From Acidobacteriota bacterium (GTDB taxonomy: Bacteria > Acidobacteriota > Terriglobia > Acidiferrales > UBA7541): a DNA stretch of 64,000 nucleotides. How positions within the stretch are numbered: position 1 is the first letter of the stretch; every line of letters begins with the position of its first letter. The translations under genes were made by a program, and so were the position numbers. The notes below the pieces were generated by a model that saw only the letters and a program-made list of their open reading frames with translations, was not told the origin of the DNA and did no database searches. The stretch is taken from NCBI GenBank assembly GCA_013289955.1, contig JABCYZ010000002.1:372001-436000 (forward strand), in the 5' to 3' direction. Below, piece by piece: positions 8,453 through 17,159 of the stretch.

Positions 8453-10315
8453 ATGCAGCTACGGCTGCGAACAAAGCTCACGCTGGTGATGTCGGGTCTC
8501 GTGCTGCTCGTGGTCGCGGCCGTCTCTGGCGTCTACTTCGCGCTAGTCCTGCAGCAAGTTCTGGATCAGAGCGAAAGAAAGGCAACCGAGATCGCAAAAA
8601 GCACCTTTTACCAGGTAGCGGAAGCGGTGGATGAAGCGAAGGCGCAGGGATGGCGGCCGGAGTCAAACGCGCCTGAGGACATTCGCGACTATGTAGCTTA
8701 TGCGCTCGGCGCAAGCCAAGGGTTGCAGACTCAGCTGCAGGCAGAAATTGTCTCATCTGGCATTTATGAAGTTTCGATCACCGATCACGAGGGGAAGGTT
8801 CTGGCGTCAGCCCCGGACAAATCCATAGTCGGAAAATTTGCCATGCGCCGGCTCCCACTTTCGCAACTCACGCAGCGGGGTATTTTGCATCAATTGAAGG
8901 TTCTTGCCGGGACTCCGGGAATTTACGAATACCAATATCAATTCAGCGTTGTCGGCGGCGAACCTTACGAAGTGCGAGTGGCAGTTTCTACAGGGTTCTT
9001 GCTGCAGATGGAGATTTTGCCGATTGTCAGGCAACTCGGCACGATCGGCCTGCTGGCCCTGGTGATTTCCACTGTTCTCGCGGCCGTGGTCAGCCGGGCA
9101 GCGCTGGCGCCACTGGCTCGCATCTCCGAGCAATTGGATCGCATCTCCGCCGGACTGTACGACGCGCCCATACCGGAGGTGCGGGGATTTGTCGGAAGCA
9201 GCGATGAACTGGGCCAAGTCAGCCGAAAGATTACGCAGGTTGGCCAGCAACTCCGCGGCGTGCACGAAATTTTCAGCACCATGCGCGAAAACATGAACTC
9301 CGTCATGGCTGGTCTCGAAGACGGCTTGCTGCTTTTTACGCGAGACGCGCGCGCGGTGATGGTCAGCCCTGCCGCCGAAAAATTCCTCGGCGCGCCAGCG
9401 GGCCAGTTTCTTGGCAGGCGCGTGACCGAAATATTCCCGGCCGGCCACCCGCTGCGGGACGCGTTGAACCTTGAAGGCGACGAATTGCGGGAGGTCGCCG
9501 CCGAAATAGACTTGAAGACGACAGAGGGGGGGAAACGCGTCAGCGTAACCGTGCAGGCGATTCAAGAGGATGGCGAACGGATGGGCGCGCTGCTGACGTT
9601 GCGCGATCTCGATTCGATCGAGAGCATCAACACGCAGCTGCAAGTGAGCGAGCGGCTGGCCGCTCTCGGACGCATCACCGCAGGAGTCGCGCATGAAGTC
9701 AAGAATCCTCTCAACTCCATGCGGCTGTGGCTGGAGAATCTGAAGGAGTCCCTGCCGCCGGATTCGGACAGCAGCTCGAAACAAGCCGTGCAGGTACTGG
9801 ACAAGGAGATCGACCGACTCGATGCCGTCGTCAAGCGCTTTCTCGATTTTACGCGCCCCATGGACGTGCGGCTCGAACCCACTCAGCTTGCGGAATTACT
9901 CAGGGAGGTTCTCGAAATAGCGCAGCCGCAAATGCAAAAAGCCAACATTCAGGTAGCACAGCTTTTGCCGATCGATGTGCCCGAAGTGTACGTCGATCGC
10001 GCATTGCTCAAGCAGGCCGTGCTGAATCTTGTGCTGAACGCCGGGGAATCCATGCCGAGCGGCGGACAATTGCGGCTGGTGCTGAGCCGCCGCGGTGAAA
10101 TGGCTGAAATCAGCATTGCCGACACCGGGAAAGGGATTCCGCCCGAGCACCGCCAGAAAATTTTCCAGCTCTTTTTCACCACACGTCCGGGCGGAAGCGG
10201 CATCGGGCTGGCCAGCACGTTTCGCATTGTGCAGCTTCTCAACGGTTCGATAGACTTTACGACCGAAGTCGGCAAAGGTACGACGTTTCGAATCGAGCTG
10301 CCGCTCGCGGCCTGA
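8453..10315 (+). CDS. Membrane sensor histidine kinase (NtrB/ZraS-like)
   Basis: This 620-residue kinase has a first membrane helix at about residues 9-30, a periplasmic sensor region of about 150 residues, a second helix near 190-212, a HAMP linker, a PAS-like domain and the catalytic core. The H-box reads RITAGVAHEVKNPLNSMRL, the N-box NLVLNAGESMPSGG, and the G-boxes ADTGKGIPPEH and GGSGIGLAS. It should phosphorylate the regulator encoded 9 nt upstream. Its TGA overlaps the ATG of the downstream lipoprotein gene (TGATG), which points to coupled translation. The signal sensed is unknown. Confidence 0.93.
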   Translation: MQLRLRTKLTLVMSGLVLLVVAAVSGVYFALVLQQVLDQSERKATEIAKSTFYQVAEAVDEAKAQGWRPESNAPEDIRDYVAYALGASQGLQTQLQAEIVSSGIYEVSITDHEGKVLASAPDKSIVGKFAMRRLPLSQLTQRGILHQLKVLAGTPGIYEYQYQFSVVGGEPYEVRVAVSTGFLLQMEILPIVRQLGTIGLLALVISTVLAAVVSRAALAPLARISEQLDRISAGLYDAPIPEVRGFVGSSDELGQVSRKITQVGQQLRGVHEIFSTMRENMNSVMAGLEDGLLLFTRDARAVMVSPAAEKFLGAPAGQFLGRRVTEIFPAGHPLRDALNLEGDELREVAAEIDLKTTEGGKRVSVTVQAIQEDGERMGALLTLRDLDSIESINTQLQVSERLAALGRITAGVAHEVKNPLNSMRLWLENLKESLPPDSDSSSKQAVQVLDKEIDRLDAVVKRFLDFTRPMDVRLEPTQLAELLREVLEIAQPQMQKANIQVAQLLPIDVPEVYVDRALLKQAVLNLVLNAGESMPSGGQLRLVLSRRGEMAEISIADTGKGIPPEHRQKIFQLFFTTRPGGSGIGLASTFRIVQLLNGSIDFTTEVGKGTTFRIELPLAA

Positions 10316-10938
10316 TGCGGAGTGCTTTGCAGCCCCTATTGAACATGACGGAAACCTCGGCTCAACCCCAGTTTGCCGTGAAGCGAAATAGTTTCCGAGC
10401 CATCCTTGGCGTGCTGGGTTTCTCGGCAATTTTGCTGGGCGGCTGTGCCGCTCGAAAAAAGCCTTCCATCCCGTGGAGCACCGCAGTGCTCGTGCGTCCG
10501 ATCCTGCCGCAACAACCTTCGCCAAGAGCAGTCATCGAAGTCCCTCCGCCCGATCTTGGACGGGAAACCCCGCCTCCACCCGCGCCGCTGGTCACGCGAA
10601 CTCCCCCCGCTCCCGTGAGGCCGCGCAGCCTTGCGCCGCCTGCGAATCCAAGTGCGCCGGCGGGAAAGCCTAATACTCCGCAAATTGTTCCCGAATTGTC
10701 GACGCAGGAATCGGCCTCGTTGCGACGCGAAACGGATCAGAGTTTGACGGCGGCCGAACATAACCTTGCTGCGACTGCCGGGAAATCGCTGAACGCCGCG
10801 CAATCCGACCTTGCTTCGAAAGTGCGCAGCTTTATTTCGGATGCGCAAGAAGCCGGCCGGGCGGGCGACTGGGTGCGGGCTCGCGATTTGGCGAAAAAGG
10901 CTGAGGTTTTGTCCGAAGAGCTGGTCGGATCGAAGTAG
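10315..10938 (+). CDS. Proline-rich lipoprotein encoded with the two-component system
   Basis: The frame opens at an ATG overlapping the kinase stop; an in-frame ATG at 10345 is an alternative start. A hydrophobic stretch ending LLGGCAARK is a lipobox, so the mature protein is lipid-anchored at Cys. A Pro-rich linker (about residues 60-110) precedes an alpha-helical C-terminal region (SLRRETDQSLTAAEHNL to the end) that resembles a helical hairpin with a short TPR-like end (AGDWVRARDLAKKAEVL). No known domain is recognised. Being third in a regulator-kinase operon, it could be an envelope accessory sensor or simply a target gene. Confidence 0.75.
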   Translation: MRSALQPLLNMTETSAQPQFAVKRNSFRAILGVLGFSAILLGGCAARKKPSIPWSTAVLVRPILPQQPSPRAVIEVPPPDLGRETPPPPAPLVTRTPPAPVRPRSLAPPANPSAPAGKPNTPQIVPELSTQESASLRRETDQSLTAAEHNLAATAGKSLNAAQSDLASKVRSFISDAQEAGRAGDWVRARDLAKKAEVLSEELVGSK

Positions 10939-11085
10939 TCCCGATCAGCCTCGTCTCTCCGGCTCTTAGAAGATGCATGCCCCTCGATAAGCAAAAAACC
11001 ACATCAAACCGGCTGACAGTGTCGAGGATGGATGGGAGGTTGGTCTCAACATGAACCCGGCACACAGATGCGTTAAGATGGCCGC

Positions 11086-12213
11086 ATGAAGAAGTTTGAT
11101 GTGGCCATCGCGGGCGGAGGATTGATCGGCGGATCCATTGCGCTCGAACTCGCGCGCGCCGGCCTGCGCATCGGATTGTTCGACCGCCAGGAACCCGGAC
11201 AGGAAGCCTCCTGGGCGGGAGCGGGAATTCTCTCCCCGGCACCGGAAAGTGCGGCCATGATTTCGCTCGTGCCGCTGGCCAAGGCCAGTATGGCGATTTA
11301 TCCGGAATTCGTGCGCATGGTGGAAGAAATTTCGGGCCAAAACGTGGGTTACCGCCCGAAGGGCACGCTGCAAGCGATTTTCACGCCGGATGCGCGGGAG
11401 CTCAGCACCGTGATCGCTCTGCATCACGGACTGGGGCTGAAAGCGGAGCCGCTCCGTGCCGAGGACGCCCGCAAACTGGAACCGGCGCTCAGCGAGGAGC
11501 TCGAAGCAGCCGTGCTGCGCCCGGAGGAAGCCTCCGTCGATAATCGTGCTCTAACACAAGCCGTCCTCGAGGCAGCGCTGCGAACTGGCGTGCAGTTTTT
11601 TGCCGGATGCGGGGTGGAAGGCATCTCTCGTGCAGGCGGTCGATGCGTGGGCCTGAAATTGAATAATGAAAAGATCGAGGCAGAGTGGACGATCATCGCC
11701 GCTGGCTGTTTTTCCGCAAACATCGAAGGCGTAGCGGCGTATGCGCCGGTACGGCCAGCGAAGGGTCAAATGATTGCTCTTCGCGCGGATGATTTGAACA
11801 TCGAGAAGGTCCTCTGGTCAGAGAAAATTTATCTTGTTCCGCGGAATGACGGAAGAATTCTTGCCGGCGCAACCGTGGAGTACACCGGTTTCGAAAAAGG
11901 ATTGACCGCCGGGGGCCTCGAAAAAATTCTTGCCGGAACGCTCGAGTTGTCGCCAGGCCTAGCGAACGCTCGCGTCGAAGAAACTTGGGCCGGCCTCCGG
12001 CCAGATTCCCCCGATCATTTGCCGATTCTCGGACCAACAGAGCTCGACGGTTTGTTGATTGCGACAGGGCATTTTCGCGGCGGGATACTCCTAACACCCA
12101 TCACGGCGCAGCTCGTGCGCGAATGGGTGACGCAACAACGCGCCAGCGTGGATTGGGACCGCTTCAGCCCTATGCGCTTTCAGTCCGCCTCCGCGCACAG
12201 AGCGCCCGCCTAG
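11086..12213 (+). CDS. thiO: Glycine oxidase / FAD-dependent amine oxidoreductase ThiO
   Basis: The 375-residue flavoprotein starts with a dinucleotide-binding motif, VAIAGGGLIGGSIALELARAG, and has ASWAGAGILSP, EEASVDNRALTQA, an IIAAGCFS loop and a C-terminal ETWAGLRPDSPDHLPILGP segment followed by ATGHFRGGILLTP. This pattern is typical of ThiO, which oxidises glycine to iminoacetate for the thiazole ring of thiamine. No other thi gene and no TPP riboswitch is visible nearby, so a broader D-amino-acid or glycine oxidase role is possible. The length matches the family. Confidence 0.88.
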   Translation: MKKFDVAIAGGGLIGGSIALELARAGLRIGLFDRQEPGQEASWAGAGILSPAPESAAMISLVPLAKASMAIYPEFVRMVEEISGQNVGYRPKGTLQAIFTPDARELSTVIALHHGLGLKAEPLRAEDARKLEPALSEELEAAVLRPEEASVDNRALTQAVLEAALRTGVQFFAGCGVEGISRAGGRCVGLKLNNEKIEAEWTIIAAGCFSANIEGVAAYAPVRPAKGQMIALRADDLNIEKVLWSEKIYLVPRNDGRILAGATVEYTGFEKGLTAGGLEKILAGTLELSPGLANARVEETWAGLRPDSPDHLPILGPTELDGLLIATGHFRGGILLTPITAQLVREWVTQQRASVDWDRFSPMRFQSASAHRAPA

Positions 12214-12308
12214 AATTCCCGAAGATGGATTGCCGATCACGGCGAGAGAATTCAAGCGTGCCTCACAATAGTTCAAGATGCTTTTGAATTTCGGCTGGGT
12301 GGCACTTG

Positions 12309-13100
12309 CTATTGCTGCGAGGCGGGAGGCGGTGTGATAGGCATGGCCCGCCCGGTGTCACTGTACCGAATCTGACTCCGATCCAAGGTTAGCTCGTGTT
12401 CAAGAACCACGTCGAGCGCCGAGCCGCGTGGCAGACGCGCTTCCGGACCTCGCGTCAGGAGAACCGCGCCGAGTCCCGCGACGGCTCCGATACCCGCGCC
12501 GATGCCGAGACCCTTCGGCCCGTCGGCGATAGCGCCGATCCCTGCGCCCGTCGCTGTCGTTTCGGCGACGGTTTTTACGTCTTGCCCTTTGCCCCCGGCG
12601 CTCGTGACCTTTCCTTCGGAGTCCATGGTCTCTTTTCCCCCGGTATCCGCGCTGCGCGGCGTGGCATTCAGATCCACGGTGTAGCCATTCGGAAAAATCA
12701 GCGTATCCAAGCGCATGCGAAATTCTCCGCGACCCTTGACCTTGCCCGGCCGCTTGGATTCGATCAGCTCACCCCGCAGATAGGAACCGACGGGGATAAC
12801 GATGTGGTTGTCCTGCGTGATCGGAAAGGAGGTGTGAAAATAAACGGAATCGCCGGCCTTCGCGCTGCCCGTGGAGATGCCATTTTCGAGTACGACAGCC
12901 ACATGCGTACCCGCGGGGATGCGGATCAGCTGCGGGGACACCGGCGGCTGTGCAGCCGACTGCACGGGAGTTGCAGGCGGTGGCGGCGAAGCCTGCGGAC
13001 CAGGCGGCTCTTGCGCGCCGCCAAGCTGCGGAAGCAAAAATAGTAAGACGGCGACGTGAATGCAGTAGGAAGAAAAACTTCGGCGGGGCGATTTCCTCAT
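12309..13100 (-). CDS. Secreted protein with TrbI/VirB10-like C-terminal domain
   Basis: The 263-residue protein has a signal peptide (residues 1-29, cleavage near GGAQEP) and a Pro-rich linker. A domain beginning IRIPAGTHVAVVLENGISTGSAKAGD and continuing IPVGSYLRGEL resembles the beta-barrel end of VirB10/TrbI. It is followed by TGAGIGAIADG and GIGAGIGAVAGLGAVLLTRG, a glycine-zipper helix pair, and a C-terminal LDVVLEHELTLD. No other conjugation or secretion gene is near, so this is not a type IV system; a stand-alone envelope protein is likely. The layout matches the protein at 5954-6727. Confidence 0.72.
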   Translation of the reverse strand: MRKSPRRSFSSYCIHVAVLLFLLPQLGGAQEPPGPQASPPPPATPVQSAAQPPVSPQLIRIPAGTHVAVVLENGISTGSAKAGDSVYFHTSFPITQDNHIVIPVGSYLRGELIESKRPGKVKGRGEFRMRLDTLIFPNGYTVDLNATPRSADTGGKETMDSEGKVTSAGGKGQDVKTVAETTATGAGIGAIADGPKGLGIGAGIGAVAGLGAVLLTRGPEARLPRGSALDVVLEHELTLDRSQIRYSDTGRAMPITPPPASQQ

Positions 13101-13222
13101 GACATCCCTCCGTGATGCTTGGTGCGATGCTCCGAGATAGGTACTGGATGTCTGAGTATATCGCCAGAGTCTTCAGTCGAAGGCCTTAAATGGAATAGCC
13201 TACGGGGAAGGCCTGACCAGCG

Positions 13223-13834
13223 TCAGTCCTGGATTACCCCCGCCGCGATCAGCGGATAGACGACCAACGCCACGGGAAGGATCGCGATGCAAACGACGAC
13301 CATGCCGCCGATTTCCAAACCACGAATAGATTTTGTCCCAAGCGCCAGAACGGGCCGCGGTGGCTCTGCCAGTTGACGGTAGTGAACCAAGTGGCAACGG
13401 GATAGATCCGTCTGTATGAGAAATGCCTCGGCGCTCGTGAAATAGATCGTGCCCGTAAACACCCTTCCATCCACGAGCCGGACATGTACGAATTGCCTGT
13501 GACGAGCAGCCAGATCGGAAACAGATTCCCGGAACGAAACTTCACGGGGCGTTAGCGGGCGGTTGTAGGCCCCTCGATAAAAGCCAAACGGCTTGTGGGG
13601 AGTGTGCGGCGGGATGGGGAGCGCCGCGGGTGGGAGATCTTTGAGTGCCCGGGTTTGCGCATCCGTGAACTGAGGGGGAAGCGGACGGAATTCCGGAGAC
13701 TGTGCCTGCACCGCGTCGCTCTGCTCCGGTAGAAGGAAAAGTCCGTCTCGCTCTAGAGCAAAAGCCGGGCGGGACGAGGAAAGCAGCAGGAGCAGTACGG
13801 CCGGGCAAAAAGAGACGATGGATCCGGGTCGCAT
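13223..13834 (-). CDS. Secreted/membrane protein with an Sm-like fold candidate
   Basis: Starting at the ATG at 13834 (GGAGG six bases upstream), the 203-residue protein has a signal peptide (SFCPAVLLLLLSSSRPAFA), a Pro-rich stretch with PPHTPHKPFGFYRG, and a short domain FVHVRLVDGRVFTGTIYFTS. The last is reminiscent of an Sm/Hfq-like small beta barrel. A membrane helix (IGGMVVVCIAILPVALVVYPLIAAGVI) lies at the C-terminus. No known family is recognised. It lies upstream of the VirB10-like gene on the same strand with a 122-bp gap. Confidence 0.65.
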   Translation of the reverse strand: MRPGSIVSFCPAVLLLLLSSSRPAFALERDGLFLLPEQSDAVQAQSPEFRPLPPQFTDAQTRALKDLPPAALPIPPHTPHKPFGFYRGAYNRPLTPREVSFRESVSDLAARHRQFVHVRLVDGRVFTGTIYFTSAEAFLIQTDLSRCHLVHYRQLAEPPRPVLALGTKSIRGLEIGGMVVVCIAILPVALVVYPLIAAGVIQD

Positions 13835-14273
13835 CGAAGCCTCCAGATGGGAGTTTGGGGCCGGAAGACGTGATATGTGCAAGACCTCTGCCCTTCCTCG
13901 CGCAGGTCTAGCCCCCACAGAATGCTGTCCGAGTCCCGGATGCTCGCAACCCAACTCATTGTAAATAAAGCTCTTGACTCATACCTGGAGGGACGCCTCA
14001 ACGGTTCCGTTCAGGCCCGGACCAGACAGCAGCAACCCGAATGGCCGAAATTCACCGACAACTGCCAGCATCTCCCGGCAGGTTTCGCCGAATCCCGCGA
14101 CCACCGGAAAGCAATGCTCCACCAAGGGCGCGGCACAGCGCCATTCCAGTTTTTTCCCGTCATAGCCCCCAGTTCCCCCTCACAAACGAAAAACGATCTT
14201 CGGTTGACGCCGCGGGCGAAAACTGAGTAGCCTCTGTCAACTGAAGAAGCCGCTCAGAAAGAGGGAAGGATCT
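13835..14273. other. 439-bp stretch with no convincing gene
   Basis: Open frames here are short, overlap in several frames and lack ribosome-binding sites or recognisable motifs. An AT-richer patch at about 13957-13982 stands out from the GC-rich surroundings and could be part of a promoter for the minus-strand secreted protein, but I cannot define -35/-10 boxes. The right end carries GAGGGAAGG ahead of the small gene at 14274. Confidence 0.4.
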
Positions 14274-14474
14274 ATGGCGAAGCTGGCGCTGATCTACGCA
14301 ATGCGGTTGCTGCCCGAGGAAGAACTCGGCGAAGTGAAAGACGCTACAGTTGTTCTGAAAAATGGACGGACGGCGCGCATATCCATGCACTTGATTTCAG
14401 GCAGCAAAGAGGAGATCGAAGCGACATTCCATGAATCTGTCGCCGCTTTTTTTGAATTGTACCCGGAGATTTAA
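14274..14474 (+). CDS. Small conserved-looking protein of unknown function (66 aa)
   Basis: The ATG is preceded by AGAGGGAAGG at good spacing. The protein has alternating beta-like and helical segments (DATVVLKNGRTARISMHLISGSKEEIEATFHES) with no signal peptide or membrane helix. The VVLKNGRTARI segment could form a small beta sheet. It converges with the zinc-ribbon gene on the opposite strand, 43 bp away. No family is recognised, but the ribosome-binding site and composition favour a real gene. Confidence 0.5.
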   Translation: MAKLALIYAMRLLPEEELGEVKDATVVLKNGRTARISMHLISGSKEEIEATFHESVAAFFELYPEI

Positions 14475-14517
14475 ATGTCGGATGACCGACAGTCGTTGCC
14501 AGGGATTCACGAAAAAA

Positions 14518-14832
14518 TCAGCGGTTGCCGAAATTTTCAGGATCAGCGGTGGGGTCGCCGAGATTATCGCTGATGAGCACTGTGGATTGACCCGTAAGCT
14601 CAAATCGTTTGCGGCATTTGAAGCAAGCCACCAGATCGTCGAGCCGCACCATAAAAGAAGTCGCCTTGGCAAACTTTCTGCGGTCTTCTTCGCCGGCGCC
14701 GCGCGGCAATTCCCTCTTCTTCCGGGAAACCTTCCAGCGAACGGGAAATTCGAATTCGCCGCGGCAGCTCGGACAGACGAGCTTGATCTTCCTGGTTTCT
14801 TCTTTTTCCGTGTAGAAGGCGCGTTCGTCCAT
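14518..14832 (-). CDS. Zinc-ribbon protein (104 aa)
   Basis: The small cytoplasmic protein has two Cys pairs, CPSC near residue 20 and CFKC near residue 70, flanking a charged segment (RKKRELPRGAGEEDRRKF). This is a classic zinc-ribbon spacing. It starts 2 nt after the stop of the polysaccharide deacetylase gene, so it is very probably co-transcribed and translationally coupled with it. Partner and role are unknown; binding of nucleic acid or protein is the usual role of such ribbons. Confidence 0.65.
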   Translation of the reverse strand: MDERAFYTEKEETRKIKLVCPSCRGEFEFPVRWKVSRKKRELPRGAGEEDRRKFAKATSFMVRLDDLVACFKCRKRFELTGQSTVLISDNLGDPTADPENFGNR

Positions 14833-14834
14833 GG

Positions 14835-15614
14835 TTAGGTGGCGGGTGCACTCACCGCGTCATCGATTGTAACAAATTCCAGGCCGAGGTCACGCCAGCG
14901 CGGCAACCAATGTTCGAGTGCGGCCAAGGTAGGTAAACGGTCGGCATTCAGCTGGCGGTGGGAGCCGTCATGCAGGCAGAGGATATCTCCCGTAGACGCC
15001 GCCGCATTTGTCGTGCCTGCCGCCTTCAGATTGCGCTGCGCACGCTCTGCAATCGGCCCCATTCGCGGGATAAGCCATTCCGAGGACGTGGCGCGCCAAT
15101 CGCCGGGAATCAGGGTCCACATCACAACCCGCTGCTTCAGTTCCCGAGCGGTGGAAACAACCCACGGGTTTCGAAATCCAAAGGGAGGCCGAAACCAGCG
15201 GGACGGCGCCCCGGTGGCCGCAACGATCGAAAAATTGCAACAGCGCAGCTCAACCGTGATCTGATCGGGCTTGAGCCAAAAAAGATTGGGATGCGCGTCC
15301 GTGTGGTTGCCGATAAGGTGGCCCCGTGCAGCCGTTTCCTTCAGAAGGTCGGGGCATTCGCGGGCGTGTTTTCCGATGACGAAAAAAGTCGCGCGCGCTT
15401 TATACCGGTCGAGTAGATCGAGAAGTTTCGGGGTGATTGCGGGATTCGGCCCATCGTCAAAAGTGAGAGCCAGCTTGCGCGGCGAATTCGTGCGGCAAAC
15501 GGTCGCGCCGAAGAGCTGCGAGCGGGGATAGACCGCTGCGTAAGCCACAAGACCAGTAGCTGCGGCTGCCAAAGCAGGCGGCCCGGCAATCAACCAAGGA
15601 TTCATTGGCAACAT
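14835..15614 (-). CDS. Polysaccharide deacetylase (NodB homology domain)
   Basis: This 259-residue carbohydrate esterase family 4 protein removes N-acetyl groups from chitin-like or peptidoglycan sugars. Motif 1 is LALTFDDGPNP with the catalytic Asp pair, motif 2 is GNHTDAHPN with the metal-binding histidines, motif 3 is RWFRPPFGFRNP, and the late histidine is in LCLHDGSH. The N-terminus (LIAGPPALAAAATGLVAYAAVYP) is a membrane anchor or signal peptide, placing the enzyme in the periplasm. The start gives a normal family length. The zinc-ribbon gene follows immediately. Confidence 0.9.
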   Translation of the reverse strand: MLPMNPWLIAGPPALAAAATGLVAYAAVYPRSQLFGATVCRTNSPRKLALTFDDGPNPAITPKLLDLLDRYKARATFFVIGKHARECPDLLKETAARGHLIGNHTDAHPNLFWLKPDQITVELRCCNFSIVAATGAPSRWFRPPFGFRNPWVVSTARELKQRVVMWTLIPGDWRATSSEWLIPRMGPIAERAQRNLKAAGTTNAAASTGDILCLHDGSHRQLNADRLPTLAALEHWLPRWRDLGLEFVTIDDAVSAPAT

Positions 15615-15731
15615 TCTCGCACTTTAGGGCACACATCACCTATACGAACCTATCGGAGCGGATGTTTCCTTAAGGTGTAGACGCGGCAGGCATAATAAAG
15701 TCTGCAAACGATTCTTCCCGGAGGCACACCC

Positions 15732-16361
15732 TTGCGTTGCAGAGTCTGCGGGATTGACTACGGCGTTTCCCACGAGTGCTCGGGGCTTTCCCCATTCATG
15801 ACGCTGGAGGAGGTCGCGCCGCCTCCCTCGGAATTAAGGCCCTTCTACTACATCCGCATGGCTTTCAACATTGTACGCTGGGATGATATGGCCATCCGCA
15901 GGGCATCGCGGGACCCAAACGCCCTGGTTTACGGTGCCGCCCTTAGCGCCGTGAGCGCGGCCCTGATTTTCCTTGTGACCGCGCTCCCTGGCATGCTGGC
16001 ACACGAAGGAAGAACTACCGGCACGATCTTCTGGGGGCTGCTGTTGGGCCTAGTCTTCTTTTGGACTTACATGGCCATCATCGCCGTCGTCCAGATTGGC
16101 CTTTGTCACGCTATCGCAAAAATCTTTTTAGGCGCCACCGGGACTCTTGCCGGCGTGATGCGCCCGCTGTTTCTGGGCTGGTTTGTAAACGTCCTGATTC
16201 TGATCCCGGTCGTGGGCGTCTTTGCGGTCGGAATCGCCTGGACCGCCGTTCTCATGCTTGTGTTTGAAGAAATCGACGGTATTGGGCGGATGCAGGCGTT
16301 CCTTATCTCAGCAGGAATCAACGCGGCCTTCATCGCGATGGAGATCCTGGTCCCACACTAG
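15732..16361 (+). CDS. YIP1-family integral membrane protein
   Basis: The frame begins with TTG, supported by CGGAGG about nine bases upstream. Its N-terminus has a possible zinc-binding pair (CRVCGIDYGVSHEC), followed by five hydrophobic segments, for example ALIFLVTALPGMLA, IFWGLLLGLVFFWTYMAIIAVVQIG and NVLILIPVVGVFAVGIAWTAVLMLV. The FYYIRMAFNIVRWDDMAIRRAS entry and the overall five-helix layout match Yip1-domain proteins. Function in bacteria is unknown. It converges with pspA, 28 bp apart. Confidence 0.7.
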   Translation: MRCRVCGIDYGVSHECSGLSPFMTLEEVAPPPSELRPFYYIRMAFNIVRWDDMAIRRASRDPNALVYGAALSAVSAALIFLVTALPGMLAHEGRTTGTIFWGLLLGLVFFWTYMAIIAVVQIGLCHAIAKIFLGATGTLAGVMRPLFLGWFVNVLILIPVVGVFAVGIAWTAVLMLVFEEIDGIGRMQAFLISAGINAAFIAMEILVPH

Positions 16362-16389
16362 AAGCCCTTTCAAATATTTCTCCAGGGCG

Positions 16390-17055
16390 TCAACCCGGCA
16401 GGCCGCGGCGTGACTTCAGATCGTTGAGCAAGCGCTCGACCTCGTTGTCGCGGTCGAGGCGGATGAGTTTTTCACCCATGTCATCGGAGATCAATTCGAC
16501 CTCCGCGGTCGCGATGGCTTCGGTGAGATGCACGCGGTCTTTCAGCCGATCAAAGGTGGCGCTCTTCGAATTGTCGCCGAGAGCTGTTCCCGCGCGTGCC
16601 GCTTTGCCAAGAGCCACGCTGCGGCGATGGCGCGCCAGCAGCAAATCGCGCTTGGATTTCGCTTCATCGAGTTTCTGCTCGAGCTTCTGCAGCGCGCTCT
16701 TGAGAGCGTCGACCTGCGCTCTCTGGTCATCGACCTGCTCCTTGTAGCTCAACGCCAGCCGCTGCGCGGTGTGGAAACGATCCAGCGCAGCGCGAGCCAG
16801 ATCGTCCTGTGCTTTATCGACGGCAATTTCCGCCTTGCGCATCCAATCCTTTCCCGAATCCTCGTTTTCACGAAGCTTCTTTTCGAGCATGTGCTGGTCG
16901 GCGATCGAAACAGCGACCTGCGTTTTGACCTGGAGATACTGATTCTCCATGTCCATCATCACTTGTTTGATCATTTTCTCCGGGTCTTCCGCACGATCGA
17001 TCATGTCGTTCAGATTGGCCCGGATTAACGTGCTCACTCTTTCTAAAAGTCCCAT
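16390..17055 (-). CDS. pspA: Phage-shock/membrane-repair protein PspA/IM30
   Basis: The 221-residue, almost entirely alpha-helical coiled-coil protein starts MGLLERVSTLIRANLNDMIDRAEDPEKM, the diagnostic PspA/Vipp1 N-terminus, and contains the KAQDDLARAALDR region. These proteins form oligomeric scaffolds on damaged inner membrane. The ATG at 17055 has GAAAGGAGAAA directly upstream; the open frame runs further upstream but without family similarity. The gene lies downstream of flotillin and NfeD-like genes on the same strand, a combination recurrent in membrane-stress modules. Confidence 0.92.
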   Translation of the reverse strand: MGLLERVSTLIRANLNDMIDRAEDPEKMIKQVMMDMENQYLQVKTQVAVSIADQHMLEKKLRENEDSGKDWMRKAEIAVDKAQDDLARAALDRFHTAQRLALSYKEQVDDQRAQVDALKSALQKLEQKLDEAKSKRDLLLARHRRSVALGKAARAGTALGDNSKSATFDRLKDRVHLTEAIATAEVELISDDMGEKLIRLDRDNEVERLLNDLKSRRGLPG

Positions 17056-17159
17056 GACATTTCTCCTTTCAAACGGCCGAAAAAGATTACTGCCAGATGC
17101 AGAACAAGAAACTCCATACAAAAACCTGCCACAGAGCCTGATGCAAAAAAAGACCCAGG

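Noticed and set aside
10939-11085. TPP riboswitch upstream of thiO
   Set aside because: The conserved CUGAGA-type core and paired stems are not visible in the 147-bp gap.
12309-13100. Type IV secretion or conjugation locus
   Set aside because: Only a VirB10-like domain is seen; no VirB4, VirB11, relaxase or pilin genes occur in the window.
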